64,000 nt of DNA from assembly GCA_963747535.1 (NCBI GenBank), contig CAVVFX010000020.1, positions 248,001 to 312,000 of the forward strand. The letters are read 5' to 3'. Both the position numbers and the translations under genes were made by a program. Below the pieces are notes generated by a model. The model worked only from the letters and a program-made list of their open reading frames with translations. It was not told where the DNA came from and searched no databases. This DNA comes from CAVVFX01 sp963747535. GTDB lineage: Bacteria; Acidobacteriota; Terriglobia; Bryobacterales; Bryobacteraceae. This document shows, piece by piece, positions 17,511 through 24,558 of the stretch (positions are counted from its first letter, which is position 1; each line of letters opens with the position of its first letter).

Positions 17511-17748
17511 ATGGTTAAATACATCATGCGCCGCTCGATCACGCTGGCCCTCGCTATCTCGTCGCTCTCCCTCGCCCAGACCAGACTCCCTTTCGAAGAA
17601 CGCGTGAAAGCCGTCATAAGCCGGCCCGAATACCGGCACTCGCGCTTTGGCATGGAGTTCTATTCGCTCGACGCGGGCAAGATGCTATATCAGTGGAATT
17701 CACAGGAACTCTTTATCCCCGGCTCGACCACCAAGATTCTGACAGTCG
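17511..17748 (+). pseudogene. dacB (PBP4-type D-Ala-D-Ala carboxypeptidase), 5' fragment
   Basis: The reading frame starts at ATG 17511 (ATG 17526 gives a better signal peptide, RRSITLALAISSLSLAQ). It shows the PBP4/DacB beginning: FEERVKAVISRPEYRHSRFG, EFYSLDAGKMLYQWNSQELF and the SxxK active-site box in PGSTTKILT. Directly after the SxxK box, at about 17748, the frame runs into sequence that is antisense to a transposase. It then ends at a stop at 17862-17864. All downstream motifs (SxN, KTG) are missing. The gene is therefore truncated by the adjacent insertion-sequence fragment and cannot encode an active enzyme. The fragment lies 18 bases after the DoxX stop. Confidence 0.8.
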
Positions 17749-18069
17749 TCCACGATCCACGCCACTATCGGCCCTTGCTTCTGCATGGCTGGCAAGACCT
17801 GCTTGCGCACCTCCTTCAGCAGCCGTCCATCGCTCCACGGCGCCTTGGCCACCAAATGATGTAAAGACGTGCATCGCCTCAACGCTCTCCGGCGCCAGAC
17901 GTGCAGCCATCGGCTCGATACTCTTGCGTTCTCCCTCCAGCAGCAATCCCTTGCGGTAACTCTTCAAAGGCAGATGCCGGTCTTCGTGCCCCGCGGCGGT
18001 CGCCAAGCCGTCCATATATGCCGTGAAGCGCTTCTCCTGCGGGCCTGGCGCGGAGAGTCTTGATCCCAC
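17745..18069 (-). mobile_element. IS701-family transposase, N-terminal remnant with frameshift
   Basis: On the minus strand, 18069 down to about 17875 encodes the N-terminus of an IS701/IS4-type transposase (KRFTAYMDGLATAAGHEDRH, LLLEGERKSIEPMAARLAPE). The match then continues in another frame (SLHHLVAKAPWSDGRLLKE, ending GPIVAWIVDD, which is the first DDE aspartate region). The frame change near 17870 and the abrupt end at the dacB junction show that it is a dead fragment: the C-terminal two thirds are absent. The stretch 18070-18112 (AT-rich, TTTTTGTGACACAG) may be the outer end of the element. No complete inverted-repeat pair remains. Confidence 0.8.
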
Positions 18070-18113
18070 AAAACAATTCTACATCAGAATGTTATTTTTG
18101 TGACACAGTAGTG

Positions 18114-18225
18114 CTAGTACCAAGTTGCAAAAGCTCGCGTAACCACTCCCTAACGGTCGTGGCTCGGAAGTCCCTGCTGAGTCGCGCGTAAGGCAAGCGG
18201 TTCATGTACGCCAATTTCTGCAAGT
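18114..18225 (+). repeat. Dispersed repeat, family B (copy 2)
   Basis: It aligns over about 110 bases with the copy at 11389-11499 in the same orientation and more distantly with 44660-44742 in reverse. The core contains AACCACTCCCTAACGGTCGT followed by GGCTCGG. It sits between the transposase remnant and the lactonase gene. Antisense reading gives a spurious 77-residue frame. The rest of the gap to 18327 is GC-rich and shows no gene. Confidence 0.75.
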
Positions 18226-18327
18226 AGGCATAGCCGCCGACCGAAGTTCCGAAGCGGACAGGCCGTCCCGCAAAATGCTTTGGCGGGCCCCCCGCCCAAT
18301 GCGGACGGGCCCGTCCCGGCATCAAAG

Positions 18328-19506
18328 CTAAGCGAACTGAATGCAGGATCCCATTACAGTTGATACGTACAGGCCCGCAGGCGTGAGCATTCCGGTTGTT
18401 TTATCCACCTTGAATGTCACGATATTCGAGGAACTCCCCTGGTTTACAGCGTGGATAAAGTTACCGCTTGGATCGAAATTGAAATGCCGCGGTGTTTCGC
18501 CCTGCGTGGAAACCCAGTTGAGCATAGTAAGTTGGGAAGTCGTCGGATCAATCGAACAAATGAAAATGTTGTCGTTACCTCTATTGGATCCATACAGGAA
18601 CTTGCCAGCCGCGTCCACCATCACCTCGCCGGCGCCGCTGACACCTTGGAAGCCCATGGGCAGCGTGCTAAAGTCTGTCTGTATGGGAGTCAGGTTCCCG
18701 TTGCCGTCCCAGCTATACACGTTGATCACGTTTCCGAGTTCACAAATCGAGTAAACGACCTTGCCGTTAGGATGCCACGCCAGGTGCCTCGGCCCGTCTC
18801 CGGGGGTGACCGCGATACGGTTAATCTCGGTCATCATTCCAGCTCCGGCATCGAACGAGTAGACGATGGTGCAATCCAGGCCGAGATCGTTCGTGAGGAC
18901 AAACCTACCAGTTGAATCCGGCAAATTCATGTGCGGATGGGGCGCTTCCTGGCGGGCGGCATTGGGTCCCAGGCTGCCGAAGTGAGTGATGATCTGGGGA
19001 TTGCTGCCCAGGGAGCCGTCGTACTGAATGGGGAAGACGGCTACGGTTCCTCCAGTGTAATTGGCTGTCAGCAGGTACTTCCCACTCGGATGAATAGCGA
19101 CGTGAGCGGGTTCTCCGCCCGCGGCGACCGTGTTGAGAAACTTCAATGCGCCGGTTTGCGAGTTCACGCTGAAGGCGGATGCACTGCCCGCACCGGACTC
19201 ATTTCCGGAATAGAGAAATTTCTTGGTGGCGTCCAGAGTGATGAAAGATGGACTGTTCACCGGTGCCACGATACTGACAAGCGTTAGTTGATTCGTGTTG
19301 GGGTCATAGTGAAACACGCTGATCCCGCGCGCATTCGTTCCTCCTGTGTAACAGCCGAGGTAGGCATACGGCGGCTGGGGATCAGCGTCTGCCGCGACAA
19401 CCTGAGTCATCGGATGAGTGGTTTCATCAGCTGCCTTCAGGCGGCTGACAGCGACGGTCGTGGCCCCTATCAATAAGCCACGGCGAGAAATGGAGTTGGG
19501 CTTCAT
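18328..19506 (-). CDS. Lactonase-family seven-bladed beta-propeller protein
   Basis: A 392-residue exported protein with a Tat-type leader (NSISRRGLLIGATTVAVSRL). The mature domain matches the lactonase/6-phosphogluconolactonase-like propeller family: YLGCYTGGTNARGISVFHYD, FITLDATKKFLYSGNESG, PAHVAIHPSGKYLLTANYTG, DGPRHLAWHPNGKVVYSICE and TPRHFNFDPSGNFIHAVNQG. Export argues against a role in the cytosolic pentose pathway. Many acidobacterial paralogs are periplasmic with unknown substrates. It is a single gene. Confidence 0.88.
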   Translation of the reverse strand: MKPNSISRRGLLIGATTVAVSRLKAADETTHPMTQVVAADADPQPPYAYLGCYTGGTNARGISVFHYDPNTNQLTLVSIVAPVNSPSFITLDATKKFLYSGNESGAGSASAFSVNSQTGALKFLNTVAAGGEPAHVAIHPSGKYLLTANYTGGTVAVFPIQYDGSLGSNPQIITHFGSLGPNAARQEAPHPHMNLPDSTGRFVLTNDLGLDCTIVYSFDAGAGMMTEINRIAVTPGDGPRHLAWHPNGKVVYSICELGNVINVYSWDGNGNLTPIQTDFSTLPMGFQGVSGAGEVMVDAAGKFLYGSNRGNDNIFICSIDPTTSQLTMLNWVSTQGETPRHFNFDPSGNFIHAVNQGSSSNIVTFKVDKTTGMLTPAGLYVSTVMGSCIQFA

Positions 19507-19742
19507 GGGTTATTCTCCTTCGTCCAGGTTTTCAATTTTCTCGAGGAGATTGTGGCTTCCGCGATTTCGGAAGCAGTCTCCTTCCCAGGGTCGGAATTCT
19601 CAGAATTTATCACAATTGAGCCGTTACGGCACTACTTGTAGACAAAAGACGCATTTGAATTCGCATGGTAGCGGAAGAAGCATACGCGGACTTCTTATTT
19701 GTGCGATAGAATACGTGGTGCAAAACTGGGGGGTTTTGGGAT

Positions 19743-22700
19743 ATGAAATTTCACACATTGGCTGCGATCGCGTTGCTCGCGTCGGCAGCGTCATACGCGC
19801 AAGAGTTCCGCGGCACATTCAGCGGCAAGGTTACAGATGCGCAGGGGGCTGCTATGCCCAACGTCAAGATCACCGCGATCGAAAAAGCGACCGGCGTCAA
19901 ATCCGACACTGTTTCTTCGGCAACGGGAGAATATACCATCCCGTTCCTGGTTCCCGGAGAATACGAGATTATCGCGGAAATGAGCGGGTTTAAGACCTCC
20001 AAGCGCGAAGGACTCACGCTCAGCATCGGTGAACATCCGGTGGTCGATATCAAGCTCGAGGTCGGAGTTGCGAGTCAAAGCGTCGATGTGACCGCGGAGG
20101 TGCCGATGATCGAATCCGCCAACGCCAGCGTCGGCCAGGTGATTTCGTCCGAAGAAGTAGAAGATGTGCCGATGAACGGCCGGACGCCGCTGATGCTGAC
20201 GCGGATTTCAATGGGAGTGACCGGCACCAACGAGCCCGGCCAGGTGCGTCCGTTCGACAACGCCGGTGGTGCGTCCTTCAGCGTTGCCGGGGCGCCGACG
20301 CAAACCAACGAAGTGTTGGTCAACGGCGTTCCCGATACCACCTGGGACAAGCGGCTGGCCTACAGTCCGCCGCAGGACGCCGTACAGGAAGTGAGTGTGC
20401 ACGCGTTTGAGTCCGACGCGGCTTACGGACACACCGGCGGAGGTGTGGTCAATCAGATCACCAAGGGCGGCACCAATGGCTTCCACGGATCGATCTATGA
20501 TTTCAACCAGGTTTCCAGGCTGTACGCGAACTACTTCTTCAACAACGCCACCGGAACTCCCCGGACCAATGCCAACTTTAACCAGTATGGGTTGAGCGCC
20601 GGCGCTCCGGTGATGATTCCGAAGGTCTACAACGGAAAGAATAAGGTCTTCTGGTTTTTTGCTTTTGAGAAACTGAAAGATTCCGATCCCACCAATGCCA
20701 CGGTGGAAGGGGGCTCGTCTTTCACCACGGTCCCGACGGCAGCGGAGCGAACCGGGAATTTCTCGGCTTTGCTGTCCGTTCCGGGGACCGGCGCCTCATA
20801 TCAGCTTTACAATCCGTTCTCCGGATCCCAGACGGGCACAAGCACCACCGTCAATCGCACGCCGTTCCCGAATAATATACTTCCGGCGAGCCTGCTCAAT
20901 CCGATCGCGCTGAACTATCTCAAACTGTATCCTTTGCCAAACATCGTGGGAAATGTGAATGGCGAAAACAACTATGGCATCGCGGTCGCCGATTACGACA
21001 CCTACAACAACGAACTGGGACGCCTGGATTTCAATATCAGCGATAAGAACAAGCTGTCTTACGATTTCCGCCATAACGATCGCCTGCAGCATAAGAATCT
21101 GTATTTCAACGATCCGGCGTATGGCACTCTGCTCGCCCGGAAGAATTGGGGGACGTCGCTCGACGATATTTACACCCTCTCGCCGACGCTGATTCTCGAC
21201 ATGCGGGCAAGCTGGACCCGGTTCCACGAGATCAGCGGATCCCCGGGCGATGGCATCGATCCCACGACCTACGGATTCCCGTCTTATCTGAACGCGGCTT
21301 CACAGTTCCCCGGGCTGCCGTACATGCAGTTTGCCGGCGGCTGCGGAGCCAATTCCGTAGCCTTTCAATGTGTCGGAATGACGGGCGACGCCAATACGCC
21401 ATACGACATTTTCCAGATCTTCTCGTCGATCGTGAAGATCACCGGAAACCACACCATAAAAGCCGGCGTGGACCTCCGCGACTACCGCGAGAGCACCTAC
21501 CCTCATGGCAATTCCGCCGGAACCTTTTCGTTCAATTCCAATTGGGTTACGGGCCCTACGGCCACTTCGGCCGCGCAGCCTTTCGGCGGGGATATGGCGG
21601 CATTCCTCCTGGGACTTCCCAGTAGCGGCAGTTTTGACATCAATACGCACGCTACGGCGCAATCCGATTACTATTCGTTCTACGTGCAGGACGACTGGCG
21701 CTTCAGGAGTAACCTGACGCTCAACCTCGGGCTGCGCTGGGAGCATGAAACTCCCACGACCGAGAGGTACAACCGGGTAGTCAACGGCTTCGATCCTACG
21801 GCGGTCAATCCCGTCTCGGCGCCGGCCGCCGCGAATTACGCGAAGAACCCGGCCGCGCTGGTGCCCGCAAGCCAGTTTTCGGCGTTGGGCGGCTTAACGT
21901 TTGCGAGCACGAGCAATCCGGACGTCTATAACACGAAATCCAGTATTTGGAGCCCGCGCGTGGGCGCCGCGTGGACTCCGTCCAAGTTGGGGCGCAGGAC
22001 CGTGCTGCGCGCCGGGTTCGGACTCTTCGTCTCTCCCAATGGAATCAACGGAGCCCAGACCCTCAATCAGGAGGGCTTCAGCCAGACGACCACATTTGTC
22101 GGAAGCGGTACCGGCAGCAACTATCTGAGCCCTGCCGCAACACTCTCCAATCCGTTCCCGAACGGGTTTGTGCAGCCTTCCGGCAGCGCCAACGGAACCG
22201 GCACGGGCCTCGGGACAGGAATCATCATCTTTAATCCCCATGTACTGAACGCCTATTCGGTCCGTTGGAATATGGGGATCCAGCGGGAGATACCGGGAGG
22301 AATGGTGCTCGAAGTGGCCTACATCGGCAACCACGCGGTACACTTGCCGATCACCACGCAGCTCGATTACATTCCCCGGCAATACCTGAGCACGTCTCTT
22401 TACCGGGACGCCTCGGAGAACGCCACGGTCAGCCTGTTGGGAAGCTCGGCAAAAGGCGCTAACGGGGTTGCTATCGTCAATCCCTTTCAGGGACTGCTTC
22501 CGAACTCCAGTTACAACGGCGCGACCATCAACTTACAACAACTCCTCATTCCGTTTCCTCAATATCCGGTTCCGTCCGCTCCGCAGAGCACCAGCAACGG
22601 GATCGCCGAGGAGTACACTAATGCCGGCGAATCTTATTACAACAGCCTCAACGTCCGGATACAGAAGCGTTGGACGAATGGATTGCTGCTGATCGAAAAC

Positions 22701-23318
22701 TTTGCCTACAGCGCCCTGGTGGAGAGAGTGAGTTATTTGAACGACAGCGATCAGGCTCCGGAAAAACGCGTAGGCGGGGATTCGCGGCCGCTGCGCGAGA
22801 CACTGGCGGTAAGCTACGAACTGCCCTTCGGTCACGGAAAACATTTCGACATCCCAAACAAGATTCTGAACGCGATTGCGGGGGGTTGGGCGATGAACGG
22901 GGCGCTGATTTTCCAGTCCGGTCCACCGCTGAGCTGGGGAAATGTGGTCTATCTGGGGGGCCCTCTGGATTGGAATGCTCACCCGCAGAATCCCCTCACG
23001 CCCGGAGCCACGCTGAATACCACGCAGTTCTATACAGCGTCGAGTTTGCAGCCATCCGACGGACTCCGGTGGTTTGACAGCTATTTCAATAACCTTCGCC
23101 GCGACCCCACCAAGAATGCCGATCTGTCTCTGTTGAAGAAGTTCCAAATACGGGAGAAAATGTATCTGCAGCTTCGATTCGAGGGCTTCAATATCACCAA
23201 CCGGGTGGGTTTCAACGCACCGGTTTCTTTGACTCCGACGAGTGCCAGCTTCGGTGAAATCACCACTCAGGCGAGCACTCCGCGACGTATTCAGATCGGC
23301 GCGCGCATGGTTTGGTAA
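19743..23318 (+). CDS. TonB-dependent receptor-like outer membrane protein (Oar type)
   Basis: A 1191-residue protein with a clear signal peptide (MKFHTLAAIALLASAASYAQ). A carboxypeptidase-regulatory-like domain follows (residues about 22-105, FRGTFSGKVTDAQGAAMPNV), then a plug region (QVISSEEVEDVPMNGRTPLM, then the conserved VNQITKGGTNGFHGSIYDFN at about 230) and a long beta-barrel ending IQIGARMVW with a terminal aromatic residue. It belongs to the same expanded acidobacterial family as the receptor at 1725-5447. Ligand unknown; no adjacent uptake or hydrolase gene suggests one. The 236 bases upstream hold its promoter and no other gene. Confidence 0.92.
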   Translation: MKFHTLAAIALLASAASYAQEFRGTFSGKVTDAQGAAMPNVKITAIEKATGVKSDTVSSATGEYTIPFLVPGEYEIIAEMSGFKTSKREGLTLSIGEHPVVDIKLEVGVASQSVDVTAEVPMIESANASVGQVISSEEVEDVPMNGRTPLMLTRISMGVTGTNEPGQVRPFDNAGGASFSVAGAPTQTNEVLVNGVPDTTWDKRLAYSPPQDAVQEVSVHAFESDAAYGHTGGGVVNQITKGGTNGFHGSIYDFNQVSRLYANYFFNNATGTPRTNANFNQYGLSAGAPVMIPKVYNGKNKVFWFFAFEKLKDSDPTNATVEGGSSFTTVPTAAERTGNFSALLSVPGTGASYQLYNPFSGSQTGTSTTVNRTPFPNNILPASLLNPIALNYLKLYPLPNIVGNVNGENNYGIAVADYDTYNNELGRLDFNISDKNKLSYDFRHNDRLQHKNLYFNDPAYGTLLARKNWGTSLDDIYTLSPTLILDMRASWTRFHEISGSPGDGIDPTTYGFPSYLNAASQFPGLPYMQFAGGCGANSVAFQCVGMTGDANTPYDIFQIFSSIVKITGNHTIKAGVDLRDYRESTYPHGNSAGTFSFNSNWVTGPTATSAAQPFGGDMAAFLLGLPSSGSFDINTHATAQSDYYSFYVQDDWRFRSNLTLNLGLRWEHETPTTERYNRVVNGFDPTAVNPVSAPAAANYAKNPAALVPASQFSALGGLTFASTSNPDVYNTKSSIWSPRVGAAWTPSKLGRRTVLRAGFGLFVSPNGINGAQTLNQEGFSQTTTFVGSGTGSNYLSPAATLSNPFPNGFVQPSGSANGTGTGLGTGIIIFNPHVLNAYSVRWNMGIQREIPGGMVLEVAYIGNHAVHLPITTQLDYIPRQYLSTSLYRDASENATVSLLGSSAKGANGVAIVNPFQGLLPNSSYNGATINLQQLLIPFPQYPVPSAPQSTSNGIAEEYTNAGESYYNSLNVRIQKRWTNGLLLIENFAYSALVERVSYLNDSDQAPEKRVGGDSRPLRETLAVSYELPFGHGKHFDIPNKILNAIAGGWAMNGALIFQSGPPLSWGNVVYLGGPLDWNAHPQNPLTPGATLNTTQFYTASSLQPSDGLRWFDSYFNNLRRDPTKNADLSLLKKFQIREKMYLQLRFEGFNITNRVGFNAPVSLTPTSASFGEITTQASTPRRIQIGARMVW

Positions 23319-23324
23319 CACAAT

Positions 23325-23755
23325 CTTCCGTAGGGCAGACAATCGTTTTTTGTGGTCTGCCCGGCTGCGAAGCAGCCCTCGGCTTTGGCCTTTTGTGGGG
23401 CGGACGCCCACGTCTGCAAGCGACCCCCTGGTCGCCCTTGTCTCCCAAGCGACAGGCTTTGGTGTGCGAAGCGGCCTGGGTTGCGGCTGTTTCTGCGGCT
23501 TTGCCCTCCACCCACCATTCGAGACGAAGCCGGAGAAATGAGCTTTCGCCTTTACAAGTGCCCGCTGCTTCGCAAGAAGTTGAAATTCAAACGGCCAAAG
23601 TCCAGCGGCTGCGAAGCAGCCCGTTTCGTTTCGACAGACCTGGCGCGAAGGCGGAGAAACTATCGGGCCGAGGCGGGCGCCCGGCAACCGCGTCTCTGCA
23701 AGCCGCGAAGAACCGGGACGCAGCCGGGCAGACCACGAGAGGCGCCCTACGGAAG
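23325..23755. repeat. Inverted-repeat-bounded repeat cassette (family W, copy 2)
   Basis: The left arm 23325-23369 (CTTCCGTAGGGC, then GTGGTCTGCCCGGCTGCG) is matched by an inverted right arm 23719-23755 (CGCAGCCGGGCAGACCAC, then GCCCTACGGAAG). The interior contains TGGGGCGGACGCCCACGTC shared with 1580-1700, and several copies of the short palindromic GGCTGCGAAGCAGCC. All frames across it are shadow-like. It fills the 447-base gap between the receptor gene and the SDR gene. Confidence 0.7.
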
Positions 23756-23765
23756 GCCAAAGCTG

Positions 23766-24512
23766 TCAGCCCCGCCCGACGAACGGCATCGTCGTGGCCA
23801 TAATCGTCATGAACTGAACGTTGGCGTCGAGCGGCAGGCTGGCCATGTAGAGCACCGCGTCGGCGACATGCTGCACGTTCATGCGCGCCTCGACCATGGT
23901 CGATCCATTGGCCTGCGGTACGCCCTGCGTCATGCGCTCAGTCATCTCGGTGGCGGCATTGCCGATGTCGATCTGCCCGCAGGCGATGTCGAAGTTCCGG
24001 CAATCGAGTGAGATGCTCTTGGTCAGCCCCGTGATGGCGTGCTTGGTAGAGGTGTAGGGCGCGGAGTGCGGGCGGGGAGTGTGCGCCGAGATGGAACCGT
24101 TGTTGATGATGCGGCCGCCGCGTGGTTCTTGCGCCTTCATCATTCGGATGGCTTCCTGGGCGCAAAGAAACGCTCCCGTGAGATTGACTCCCACCACCGC
24201 CGTCCACTGTTCGTAAGTGAGGTCCTCCATCGGGATGGCGGGCGTACCCCTGCCGGCGTTATTGAAGAGCAGGTCGAGACGTCCGAAGCTATCTTTGGTT
24301 GCCGCAAATAGCTCCTTCACCGGGCCAGGTTGGCTGACATCTGTCGGGACCGGAAGCATGCGTCCGCCATGCGGATCGGCCAGAGCGGCAGTGCGCTGCA
24401 ACTCCGGCTCGCGCCGTCCGGCGAGGACCACCGAATAGCCCGCACGCTGCAGGGTCAAGCTGACGGCGCGTCCAATCCCACTTCCCGCGCCCGTGACAAG
24501 AGCAATTTTCAT
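23766..24512 (-). CDS. Short-chain dehydrogenase/reductase (SDR)
   Basis: A 248-residue protein using ATG 24512 (MKIALVTG), where the fold begins; the longer open frame upstream is not needed. It has the classic SDR nucleotide motif TGAGSGIGRAV (about residues 7-17), the NNAG motif (LLFNNAGRG), the catalytic Ser in IINNGSISAHT and the YTSTK (YxxxK) pair. This gives a complete catalytic set for an NAD(P)H-dependent oxidoreductase. Substrate unknown. The gene is divergent from the helicase gene, with only 46 bases between the starts, so the two may share a compact regulatory region. Confidence 0.92.
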   Translation of the reverse strand: MKIALVTGAGSGIGRAVSLTLQRAGYSVVLAGRREPELQRTAALADPHGGRMLPVPTDVSQPGPVKELFAATKDSFGRLDLLFNNAGRGTPAIPMEDLTYEQWTAVVGVNLTGAFLCAQEAIRMMKAQEPRGGRIINNGSISAHTPRPHSAPYTSTKHAITGLTKSISLDCRNFDIACGQIDIGNAATEMTERMTQGVPQANGSTMVEARMNVQHVADAVLYMASLPLDANVQFMTIMATTMPFVGRG

Positions 24513-24558
24513 ATCGCCTGTCAGTGTAGCGCGACACCGATTGCATAATGGTAGATTC

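Noticed and set aside
18092..18325. A 77-codon minus-strand frame downstream of the IS701 remnant
   Set aside because: It coincides with family B repeat DNA; the same noncoding repeat recurs at 11389 and 44660.
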